Part shown: in pieces, positions 1-5,804 of the stretch
Position numbering within the stretch: the first letter of the stretch is position 1
Layout: each line of letters opens with the position of its first letter
DNA from: DATDAH01 sp036525535
GTDB lineage: Bacteria; Actinomycetota; Acidimicrobiia; Acidimicrobiales; DATDAH01
Direction: 5' to 3'
Length of the DNA stretch: 18,602 nucleotides
Assembly: GCA_036525535.1 (NCBI GenBank)
Contig: DATDAH010000053.1
Coordinates: 1 to 18,602 of the forward strand
Position numbers and translations under genes: made by a program
Notes under the pieces: model-generated
What the model was told of the DNA's origin: nothing
Database searches by the model: none
What the model saw: the letters and a program-made list of their open reading frames with translations, nothing else

Positions 1-2044
1 AGTCGTCGGCCACCCGGAGGGCCCGGTCGACGGTGACCCAGCACATGACCTTGGAGTGGACATGGTGGCGGGGGCTGCGCCGCACCTCCCAGATGCCGTG
101 GTCCGGCTCCAGCCAGCGCTTCTCGACCGCCCCGACCATGGCTTGGACGAGCTGCCAGTGCTGGCCCGACAGCGGGGCCCCCTCGGTCGCCAGGAGCCAG
201 ATGAGGTCCACGATCGGCCCGAAGACATCGAGCTGGACCTGACGTTCGGCCGCGTTGCCCACCCGAACCGGCCGGCTGCCGGCGTAGCCCGCCAGCTCGG
301 CGATGTCGGCCTCCGGCGGCAGGTGCCGTCCGGTGACCAGGTACAAGGGGTGGAGGCGTTCGGGGTCGTCGCGGTGCTCGAGGATGCCGAGGACCCAGTC
401 GAGGTAAGCCATCGCCTCGCTGTAGCTCCCCAGCCGGGCCAGTGCGCCCGCGGTCAGGGCCGCGTCCCGCAGCCAGCAGTAGCGGTAGTCCCAGTTGCGG
501 ATGCCCCCGACCGACTCGGGCAGGGAGGTGGTGGCCGCAGCCAGGATCGCACCCGTGGGCCCGTGGCAGAGGGCCTTGAGCGCCAACGCGCTGCGCCGCA
601 CCAGCTCGGGCTCGACGTCGGGGACGGTGAGCTCGTCGGCCCAGCCCTGCCAGAAGCGCCGGGTGTCGGCCCGGCGCTCGTCCTCGGTGCGCGAGTCGGG
701 CTTGGTGCTCGCCGTGCCATAGCGGAACTCGAGGACGACGGGCTCGTCGGCCAGGTCGACCACGGCCCGGGCGGTGTGATGGCGGCCGTCGTCGGTCAGC
801 TCCCACTGCACCCCTGGCGACCGCAAAACCATGAGGTCGGCGGTGTCGACGACCTCGACCCCACCCTCCCGGATGGCCAAGCGGGTGCCGTGGCGCCCGA
901 AGTCCAGCCGGGGGGCGAACTCGATCCGGACGCGGCCTCGCCCCTCGATGACCCGGAAGAGGTCACTGCGGCCCGCCAGACGGTCGGGACGCCCGCCGGA
1001 GGTGTCGAGGTAGTCGGTGAGGGTGAACCCCGACCAGCGGGTCTCGAGGACCATGGTGTCCTCGATGTAGCGCTGACCGGTCGGCTCGCCGCCGTCGGCG
1101 GGACAGACGGCGAAGTAGCCCGCGGCGGGGCCCCCGACCAGCTCGGCGAAGACGGCGGAGGAGTCGATGCGGGGGGCGCAATACCACGTGATGCGTCCGT
1201 CGGGGGTGACGATGGCCGCGGTGCGCTGGTCGGACAGCAGGGAGTGGTCGGCGATGGCCACCGCCCCGGCCCCGGTGACCCATTCGGTGCGCAACTGGGC
1301 CAGGCGGGCCAGGGCCTCGGCCACCCCCGCGGTGTCCTCCACGTGGTGACGGGCCAGGGTGTCGCCGACGCCGACCCGCACGCCGACATCGGGGCCCCGC
1401 AGGGTGGCGAAGGCGTGTTCGTCGGTGGGGCTGTCGCCGAAGAAGAGGACGGCCGATGCGCCGACCCGGTGGCGCAGTGACTCGAGGGCCCGTCCCTTGT
1501 CGGTGTCGACCGCGAGGAGCTCGACGGCCTCGACGTTGTAGTGGGTGCGGACGCCGTCGAGGGCCGCGGGTCCGGCCTCGATGTCCTGGAGGGCCCGGCG
1601 CACGTCGTCGCGGTTCGAGCGGCGGTAGTGGAACGTGACGGCGGCGGGCTTCACCTCGAGCTCCGAGCCGGGCGTACGGGCCGCGATGTCGGTCAGGTCG
1701 GCTTTGATGTGGGCGCGGAGGTCCAGCTCACGGGGGGAGAGGCGTTTGCCGAAGCCGAGGTCGAACTCCCCGCCGTGACTGCCGACGAGGTGGATCTCGG
1801 TCGGTAGGCGGGAGAGGCCGGCCAGGTCCCGCAGGGACCGCCCGGAGATGATCGCCACGTGGGTGTTGGCCAGTGCGGCCAGCGCCCGGAGGGCGACCAC
1901 CGTGTCGGGTCGCGGGGTGGCGGCCATGGGGTCGTCGACGATGGGGGCGATGGTCCCGTCGTAGTCGCAGGCGATCAGGAGCTGGGGCGTGCGAGCGAGG
2001 TGATCGAGCTCCGCCTCCAGCTCGTCGTTGACCGGTCCGCCCAT
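1..2044 (-). CDS. Trehalose-6-phosphate phosphatase (OtsB)-GH15 glycosidase fusion, C-terminus outside window
   Basis: The minus-strand frame is open from ATG 2044 to the window edge (681 codons). Residues 1-250 form a HAD-type trehalose-phosphatase: CDYDGT at 26-31 with nucleophile D27 and D29, SGR at 67-69, and GDSPTDE at 203-209 for Mg binding. This domain should remove phosphate from trehalose-6-phosphate. From about residue 260 a GH15 domain follows, beginning IADHSLLSDQRTAAIV and containing GGIRNWDYRYCWLRDAA (513-529), then VGNAAE...QLDVFGP (595-610), DHGIWE (648-653) and SKVMCWVTVDR (664-674). GH15 enzymes of this type are usually trehalases or glucoamylases. Position 610 is Pro where many bacterial GH15 proteins carry Glu after (Y/F)G, so hydrolase activity is uncertain. 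The fusion would place trehalose production beside trehalose or glucan cleavage in the cytoplasm. No secretion signal or Shine-Dalgarno is seen; a TAACGT hexamer lies just upstream. The stop codon is not in the window. Confidence 0.93.
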   Translation of the reverse strand, partial: MGGPVNDELEAELDHLARTPQLLIACDYDGTIAPIVDDPMAATPRPDTVVALRALAALANTHVAIISGRSLRDLAGLSRLPTEIHLVGSHGGEFDLGFGKRLSPRELDLRAHIKADLTDIAARTPGSELEVKPAAVTFHYRRSNRDDVRRALQDIEAGPAALDGVRTHYNVEAVELLAVDTDKGRALESLRHRVGASAVLFFGDSPTDEHAFATLRGPDVGVRVGVGDTLARHHVEDTAGVAEALARLAQLRTEWVTGAGAVAIADHSLLSDQRTAAIVTPDGRITWYCAPRIDSSAVFAELVGGPAAGYFAVCPADGGEPTGQRYIEDTMVLETRWSGFTLTDYLDTSGGRPDRLAGRSDLFRVIEGRGRVRIEFAPRLDFGRHGTRLAIREGGVEVVDTADLMVLRSPGVQWELTDDGRHHTARAVVDLADEPVVLEFRYGTASTKPDSRTEDERRADTRRFWQGWADELTVPDVEPELVRRSALALKALCHGPTGAILAAATTSLPESVGGIRNWDYRYCWLRDAALTAGALARLGSYSEAMAYLDWVLGILEHRDDPERLHPLYLVTGRHLPPEADIAELAGYAGSRPVRVGNAAERQVQLDVFGPIVDLIWLLATEGAPLSGQHWQLVQAMVGAVEKRWLEPDHGIWEVRRSPRHHVHSKVMCWVTVDRALRVADD

Positions 2045-2053
2045 GAGCGATGG

Positions 2054-2059
2054 ACGTTA
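2054..2059 (-). promoter_or_regulatory. Putative -10 (TAACGT) of the otsB-GH15 gene
   Basis: On the minus strand TAACGT (2059 to 2054) lies 9 nt before ATG 2044. A transcription start about 7 nt downstream would leave a leader of only about 2 nt. No clear -35 was identified. Confidence 0.45.
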
Positions 2060-2100
2060 CCGCCCGCCCCCGGCGCGGCCCTCGATCGGGGGGACACCGG

Positions 2101-2106
2101 TAGCGT
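2101..2106 (+). promoter_or_regulatory. Putative -10 (TAGCGT) of the rhomboid gene
   Basis: TAGCGT ends 7 nt before ATG 2114, so transcription would start at or next to the start codon. No purine-rich ribosome binding site lies between them; the intervening bases are almost all C. This supports ATG 2114 as the start. Confidence 0.55.
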
Positions 2107-2113
2107 CCCCCCG

Positions 2114-2977
2114 ATGCGCGCCGACGCCACCTGTTACCGCCATCCCGATCGGCGGGCGTCGGTGAGCTGCCAACGCTGCAACCGACCGATCTGCACCGAG
2201 TGCATGATCGAGGCGCCCGTCGGCTTCCACTGCCCCGAGGACGCCAAGGCGGGCCAGCAGAAGGTCATCACCTCCCAGAACCTGTTCCGGTCTGCCGGTC
2301 GCCCGATCGTCACCCTCACCCTGATGGCCGTGAACCTGGCCGTCTACGTCATCGGCTTCGGCATCGAGGGGGGGAGCGAGCGCCTCCGCATCGACGGTGG
2401 GCTGCTCGCCCTCGGTCAGAAGGCCAGTGGTGAGCTGATCGGGGTCGACGCCGGCGAGTGGTACCGGATCGTCACCGCCGGCTTCCTGCACGCCAGCCTC
2501 CTCCACCTCGGGTTCAACATGTACCTGCTCTACCTGCTGGGCCAGCAGCTGGAGCCGGCGATGGGGCGGATCCGATTCGGCGTGACCTACTTCTTCTCGC
2601 TCCTCTGTGGCTCGCTGGCCGTGCTGCTGATCGATCCGTTGGCCCTGACCGTCGGCGCCTCCGGGGCGGTGTTCGGCCTGATGGGGGCGTTGGCCGTCCT
2701 CCACTACACACGGGGGGTCCGCCTCTTCGACACCGGCCTCGGGGGCCTGATCCTGATCAACCTGATCTTCACCTTCGCCATCCCCGGCATCTCGGTCGGC
2801 GGCCACATCGGCGGGCTGATCGGCGGCGCCCTGGCCGGCTGGCTCCTGATCCTCCTGCCGCTCCGCTCCCGGGCCCTGCCCTCGTTCCTCCCCACCGCCG
2901 CGGTCCTGGCCCTGGGGGTGGCCGTGGTCGGCGCCTCGATGTGGGCCGCGTCCCAGTGGATGGACCCGGTCTTCTAG
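2114..2977 (+). CDS. Rhomboid-family intramembrane serine protease with N-terminal Cys/His (B-box-like) module
   Basis: This 287-residue protein has an N-terminal zinc-binding-like module at residues 7-40 (C7, H10, C19, C22, C27, C30, H39, C40), then a polytopic rhomboid domain. The rhomboid signatures are HLGFN (H131, N135), GASG with catalytic Ser183, and GGHIGG with catalytic His231. Hydrophobic helices lie at about 65-83, 125-145, 155-175, 180-197, 208-222, 226-248 and 262-280. It should cleave transmembrane substrates within the cytoplasmic membrane. Rhomboids with a short N-terminal zinc-finger-like domain are common in Actinobacteria; the module probably sits in the cytoplasm and may recruit a partner (inference). 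The frame stays open to 1859, but the -10-like hexamer and the Cys module at residue 7 favour ATG 2114. The gene ends in a 4-bp CTAG overlap with the convergent SRPBCC gene. The substrate is unknown. Confidence 0.93.
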   Translation: MRADATCYRHPDRRASVSCQRCNRPICTECMIEAPVGFHCPEDAKAGQQKVITSQNLFRSAGRPIVTLTLMAVNLAVYVIGFGIEGGSERLRIDGGLLALGQKASGELIGVDAGEWYRIVTAGFLHASLLHLGFNMYLLYLLGQQLEPAMGRIRFGVTYFFSLLCGSLAVLLIDPLALTVGASGAVFGLMGALAVLHYTRGVRLFDTGLGGLILINLIFTFAIPGISVGGHIGGLIGGALAGWLLILLPLRSRALPSFLPTAAVLALGVAVVGASMWAASQWMDPVF

Positions 2978-3414
2978 GACTGTTCCACGAGGTCCTTGAG
3001 GCGGGCGAGGTTCCGGCGCCAGACGGCGCGGAGGACGGGGGCACCGGCGGCCCCGCCGACGGGGCCGCCCATCCACCAGGGGAAGTGCAGGGTCTCGGCC
3101 CAGGCGAAGTCGGTCCGGGCCTCGCCCACAGCGGTGAGCGTGAAGCGACCATCGCCGGTGACGAGGCCTTCGTGACGGACGCCCATGGCGCGATCCGGTT
3201 CCCACTCCGTGACGGCCATCCGGTCGGTCAGCTTCAGGGGACCGACCTTGGTCTCGCAGTCGAACGTGGTGCCCACGCCCGCGGTCTGGTCGGAGGTGAA
3301 GCGGATGGCCTCGGCGTCGGCCATCCAGTCCACGTGGGTGGCGACATCCTCGATGCGGGCCCACACGGCCTCGGGCGGCGCGTCGATGGTCGTGGCCACC
3401 TCGATCCTGGGCAT
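2974..3414 (-). CDS. SRPBCC / polyketide cyclase-like small-ligand-binding protein
   Basis: This 146-residue protein begins MPRIEVATTIDAPPEAVWARI, the classic first strand and helix of the SRPBCC (START/Bet v1-like) fold. Later features typical of the family are a VDWMADAEAIRF-like segment, repeated beta strands (TTFDCETKVGPLKLTDRM and ARTDFAWAETLHF) and an amphipathic C-terminal helix ending in LKDLVEQS. Such proteins bind hydrophobic small molecules or act as cyclase- or coenzyme Q-binding-like proteins. No catalytic residues identify a reaction here, so the ligand is unknown. It is divergent from the Nfu-domain gene with 24 bp between the starts and an apparent shared promoter, which suggests co-expression. 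Its TAG stop shares CTAG with the rhomboid stop. Confidence 0.85.
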   Translation of the reverse strand: MPRIEVATTIDAPPEAVWARIEDVATHVDWMADAEAIRFTSDQTAGVGTTFDCETKVGPLKLTDRMAVTEWEPDRAMGVRHEGLVTGDGRFTLTAVGEARTDFAWAETLHFPWWMGGPVGGAAGAPVLRAVWRRNLARLKDLVEQS

Positions 3415-3422
3415 CTGCGCTC

Positions 3423-3432
3423 AGCCTATGGT
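3423..3432. promoter_or_regulatory. Bidirectional -10 element between the SRPBCC and Nfu-domain genes
   Basis: The 10-bp core AGCCTATGGT reads TATGGT on the plus strand (3427-3432, 6 nt before ATG 3439) and TAGGCT on the minus strand (3428-3423, 8 nt before ATG 3414). The two hexamers share the central TA at 3427-3428. The whole intergenic space is 24 bp, so any -35 contacts must lie inside the opposing coding sequence. Both mRNAs are predicted to be leaderless or nearly so. Confidence 0.55.
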
Positions 3433-3438
3433 CGGGTC

Positions 3439-3696
3439 ATGGCCTCCGCCGATCCGTCACCCACGCCAAACCCCAACGCCATGAAGTTCACCCTCGACGT
3501 GACCCTGGACGAGATGGTCGACGTGCGTAGCGCGGACGCCGCGGCGGGCAACCCCCTGGCCGAGCGCATCTTCGCCATCCCCGGCGTGGTGATGCTGTTC
3601 GGCACGGCCGACTTCCTCACCGTCAGCCGCGAAGAAGGGGCGGACTGGGACACCATCGTCCCCGCTGTCGTGGCCGTGATCGCCGAGGAGCTCTGA
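3439..3696 (+). CDS. Stand-alone Nfu/NifU N-terminal domain protein
   Basis: This 85-residue protein carries the signature PTPNPNAMKFTL at residues 9-20, diagnostic of the Nfu_N (Scaffold protein Nfu/NifU N-terminal) domain, and continues through NPLAERIFAIPGVVMLFGTADFLTV to a C-terminal helix. In full-length Nfu proteins this domain precedes a CxxC Fe-S scaffold domain. Here there is no Cys at all, so the protein cannot hold a cluster by itself. It may help Fe-S delivery or protein contacts (inference). Single-domain versions are common in bacteria. The start is set by TATGGT 6 nt upstream and by the family N-terminus. A GC-rich hairpin follows the stop. Confidence 0.9.
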   Translation: MASADPSPTPNPNAMKFTLDVTLDEMVDVRSADAAAGNPLAERIFAIPGVVMLFGTADFLTVSREEGADWDTIVPAVVAVIAEEL

Positions 3697-3715
3697 GCCC
3701 GGGACGACCGGGATC
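3695..3715 (+). terminator. Weak hairpin after the Nfu-domain gene
   Basis: CCCGG (3698-3702) and CCGGG (3708-3712) form a 5-bp stem with a 5-nt loop, extendable to 8 positions with one mismatch. It starts in the stop codon. There is no U tract, so a terminator role is only a possibility. Confidence 0.3.
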
Positions 3716-3740
3716 ACCGATTCCTGTCACACCCCCTGCG

Positions 3741-3746
3741 CAGACT
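3741..3746 (+). promoter_or_regulatory. Putative -10 (CAGACT) of the small Cys-rich gene
   Basis: CAGACT keeps A at position 2 and T at position 6 and ends 6 nt before ATG 3753. This matches the spacing at several better-supported starts in the window. No Shine-Dalgarno is seen. Confidence 0.4.
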
Positions 3747-3752
3747 CTCTCC

Positions 3753-3944
3753 ATGCGATGCCACGAGTGTGACCACGGGTTCGAGTGTTGCCACGGCACC
3801 TCGATCCTCCATGCCGACGGCACAGCGGAGTGCCTGGGTGACGGGGCCTGCACGCTGGCCCACGGCCTGCACCCCTGGGCCACGACCTGCGACGAGGCGG
3901 GCTGCACCTGCCGCGTCGACCAGGACCTCCCGGTCGCCGCCTAG
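3753..3944 (+). CDS. Small Cys/His-rich protein, 63 residues, function unknown
   Basis: I do not recognise this family. The product has nine cysteines (C3, C6, C12, C13, C27, C33, C46, C51, C53) and six histidines in 63 residues. It starts with CHEC and ends its Cys region with CDEAGCTC, so a metal-binding (probably zinc) or disulfide-stabilised fold is likely. It has no signal peptide or membrane helix. Evidence that it is real: about 90% of third codon positions are G or C, a -10-like hexamer sits 6 nt upstream, and its TAG stop interlocks with the convergent galT TAG as CTAG, the same arrangement used by the rhomboid/SRPBCC pair. It lies 56 bp after the Nfu-domain gene, which also has its own promoter. 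A role in metal handling is only a guess. Confidence 0.68.
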   Translation: MRCHECDHGFECCHGTSILHADGTAECLGDGACTLAHGLHPWATTCDEAGCTCRVDQDLPVAA

Positions 3945-4927
3945 GCCCCTCCCGGGTCCTGACGGACCAGCTGCTGGGCGGCCAGCTCCGGAGCGACGAT
4001 GTTGATCAGGGCCCCGGTGCCCTGCTCGAAGCCGGCCACGCTGGTGACCCGGGGGACCACGTGGACGTGCCAGTGGTAGGGCCCGTCGTCGCCCCGGGGG
4101 GCCGTGTGCAGGACGAGGTTGTAGGGGACATCGCCGAGCAGGGCCCGGACCCGGCGCAGCCCGTCCCGCACCGCCCGTCCGACGCCCACCACGTCCGGCG
4201 GGTCGGAGCGGGTGACGTCGCCCTGGTGGGTCGCGGGCACGATCAGGAGCTCGTAGGGCGAGCCCGCCCAGTAGGGGCTCAGCACCACGGCCGCCCCGTG
4301 GTCGTCCACCACGCGGAGCCCTTCGCGCCGCTCCTCCTCGACGGTCGAGCACAGCAGGCACGCGCCGTCGAACTCGGCGAAGGCGGTGGCCTCGTCGCCC
4401 ACCACGCGGGACACGAACGGCGTGCCGAGGAGCTGGCCGTGGGGATGCTCGAGTGAGGCCCCCGCCTCCCGGCCGTGATTGACGATCACCAGCGAATGGC
4501 GGACGACGGCGTGGCGGCCGTGGTCCTCCACCCGGTCACGGATGGCGGCCATGACCAGGGCGACCTGGCGGTCGTCCAGGTCGGCCCACGCCCGCTGGTG
4601 AACGGGGGAGAGCACGAGCACCTCGTGGATGCCGCTGGCTGGAGCCTGGGTGAACACGGGGCCGAGCACGGTCAGGTCCAGGTGCTCGACCCCCCGGAAG
4701 GCCGGGTACTTGTTGGGCACCACCCGGACGAGCCACTCGCCGTCCCGAGCGTAGGACTCGAGGGCGGGCGGGAAGTCGCCCTCGTGGCCCGGGCAGAACG
4801 GGCAGGGGCGGTCGGGCTCGGCCTCGACGGGCAGGAAGCGGGCGGCGAAGTCCGACGGGCGGGCGGCCCGCTCGGTGGCGATCGTGACCCACTGCCCGGC
4901 CAGCGGGTTCCAGCGCAGTTCGTTCAT
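3941..4927 (-). CDS. galT: GalT-type hexose-1-phosphate nucleotidyltransferase
   Basis: This 328-residue protein opens MNELRWNPLAGQWV, as in galactose-1-phosphate uridylyltransferases (HIT superfamily). It has zinc-ligand-like CPFC (42-45), IHEVLV at 100-105, and the active site HPHGQ (161-165) with H163 as the expected nucleophile forming the uridylyl-His intermediate. The second half repeats the fold, with a CLLC pair (190-193), YHWHVHVVPR (284-293) and a closing ALINIVAPELAA. The family moves UMP (or AMP in relatives) between nucleotide-sugars and sugar-1-phosphates. Substrate choice (UDP-glucose/galactose against an ADP-glucose type) cannot be settled here, and no galK or galE is in the window. 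Its ATG overlaps the upstream methyltransferase TGA as ATGA, so the two should be translationally coupled. The frame stays open to 5281, but that part is a shadow of the methyltransferase. Confidence 0.9.
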   Translation of the reverse strand: MNELRWNPLAGQWVTIATERAARPSDFAARFLPVEAEPDRPCPFCPGHEGDFPPALESYARDGEWLVRVVPNKYPAFRGVEHLDLTVLGPVFTQAPASGIHEVLVLSPVHQRAWADLDDRQVALVMAAIRDRVEDHGRHAVVRHSLVIVNHGREAGASLEHPHGQLLGTPFVSRVVGDEATAFAEFDGACLLCSTVEEERREGLRVVDDHGAAVVLSPYWAGSPYELLIVPATHQGDVTRSDPPDVVGVGRAVRDGLRRVRALLGDVPYNLVLHTAPRGDDGPYHWHVHVVPRVTSVAGFEQGTGALINIVAPELAAQQLVRQDPGGA

Positions 4928-5736
4928 GCCGCCCCGTAGATCGACACGTGGTTGGGGCTGTCGTCCGTGAACGGCGCGCCGTCCCACGCGGCCCAGCGGT
5001 CGACGAGTCGCAGCCCGGCCTCGGCGGCCAGAGCGTCCAGCTGGGCCGGGAACAGATAGTGGATGCGGTAGGGGCGCAGGCGCACACCGGTCTCGCTCAG
5101 GTCCACGAACTGGCCCGTCACGGTCTGCGCCCCCACATCGCGCTCGGCCACGCTGAGCACCACCCGGTCCGGTTCGATCGACCGCACCGACACGGGTCCG
5201 TCCGGCGTGCTCGAGCCCTCCGAAGGCACGAAGGCTTCGATCGCCAGACGTCCCTCGGGGGTGAGTGCGGTGGTGCTCCACGCCAGGCAGGACGCCTGAT
5301 CACCTGGTCGGTGGAGGTTGAAGAACGTGTTGTAGGCGCAGAAGACGACCGCGAACCGTCCGTCGGCGACCAGTGCCGGTGCAGCCATGTCGGCCTGCAC
5401 GACGCGCACTCGCTCGGCACCGGGCTTGGCCCGCAGGTGGGCGAGCATGGCGCTGGAGGCGTCGACTCCCCAGGTCTCGACCCCGGCGTCGGCCAGGGGG
5501 AGGGCCAGGCGCCCGGTACCGACCCCCAACTCGAGCACGGGGCCGTCGCCGGCCAGGGACCTCACCCGGGTGACGGTGGCGCCGACGTCGGAGACCCGCT
5601 TGTACCAGTCGTCGTAGACGTCGGCGAACGCCTCGCCGTAGGACGTCGGCCCGTAGCCCCGCGGCGGTGAGAGCTCGTCGCTGTCGCTCATCGCCTTGCG
5701 GGCCTGTTCGGCCCGCCGGTCGGCTCCGCCGCTCAC
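4924..5736 (-). CDS. Class I SAM-dependent methyltransferase
   Basis: This 270-residue protein contains motif I VLELGVGTGRLALPL (67-81), the acidic residue after strand 2 (D92 in WGVDASSAML), VVQADM (112-117) and FAVVFCAYNTFFNLH, all in class I methyltransferase order. The C-terminal half is beta-rich and resembles the SAM methyltransferases that carry out small-molecule methylation; no substrate signature is seen. GTG 5736 is preferred because CACACT lies 7 nt upstream, giving a leaderless start. ATG 5691 (MSDSDEL) is the alternative and would remove 15 residues. It is the first gene of a two-gene operon and its TGA overlaps the galT ATG. This suggests a linked job in sugar or glycan metabolism, but that link is inference. 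Confidence 0.88.
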   Translation of the reverse strand: MSGGADRRAEQARKAMSDSDELSPPRGYGPTSYGEAFADVYDDWYKRVSDVGATVTRVRSLAGDGPVLELGVGTGRLALPLADAGVETWGVDASSAMLAHLRAKPGAERVRVVQADMAAPALVADGRFAVVFCAYNTFFNLHRPGDQASCLAWSTTALTPEGRLAIEAFVPSEGSSTPDGPVSVRSIEPDRVVLSVAERDVGAQTVTGQFVDLSETGVRLRPYRIHYLFPAQLDALAAEAGLRLVDRWAAWDGAPFTDDSPNHVSIYGAA

Positions 5737-5743
5737 TGGGCCC

Positions 5744-5749
5744 AGTGTG
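5744..5749 (-). promoter_or_regulatory. Putative -10 (CACACT) of the methyltransferase-galT operon
   Basis: On the minus strand CACACT (5749 to 5744) ends 7 nt before GTG 5736. It is part of CACACTGG, which is repeated in inverted orientation at 5791-5798 ahead of the divergent operon. Confidence 0.48.
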
Positions 5750-5790
5750 GCAGTCCGTCGCGGGTGCCCCGCTCACGGGGCGCCAGGGGA

Positions 5791-5796
5791 CACACT
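5791..5796 (+). promoter_or_regulatory. Putative -10 (CACACT) of the MoxR-DUF58 operon
   Basis: CACACT ends 8 nt before GTG 5805. The 8-mer CACACTGG is identical to the one in the divergent minus-strand promoter at 5749-5742. An AGGGGA at 5785-5790 would lie upstream of the predicted transcript and so would not act as a ribosome binding site if the mRNA is leaderless. Confidence 0.42.
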
Positions 5797-5804
5797 GGTG
5801 CCCG

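Noticed and set aside
6..27. Idea that the proline-rich MoxR tail (residues 6-27, DNA about 8495-8560) is a tandem DNA repeat or phase-variable tract
   Set aside because: The codons are irregular CCA/CCG/CCC/CCT mixtures without an exact repeat unit, so slippage is unlikely. The start and end given here are residue numbers.
56..1480. 474-codon plus-strand open frame antisense to the otsB-GH15 gene
   Set aside because: Its product is low-complexity (Gly, Val, Asp, Pro rich) with no motif, while the opposite strand encodes clear HAD and GH15 motifs. Long antisense frames are expected in very GC-rich DNA.
2057..3364. 435-codon minus-strand frame across the rhomboid and SRPBCC genes
   Set aside because: It is out of frame with the SRPBCC gene, His/Arg/Gly rich, and covers the rhomboid gene in antisense.
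5785..5790. AGGGGA as ribosome binding site for the membrane protein at 5805
   Set aside because: It is 14 nt from GTG 5805 and would lie upstream of the predicted transcript start, so it was not used to set the start.
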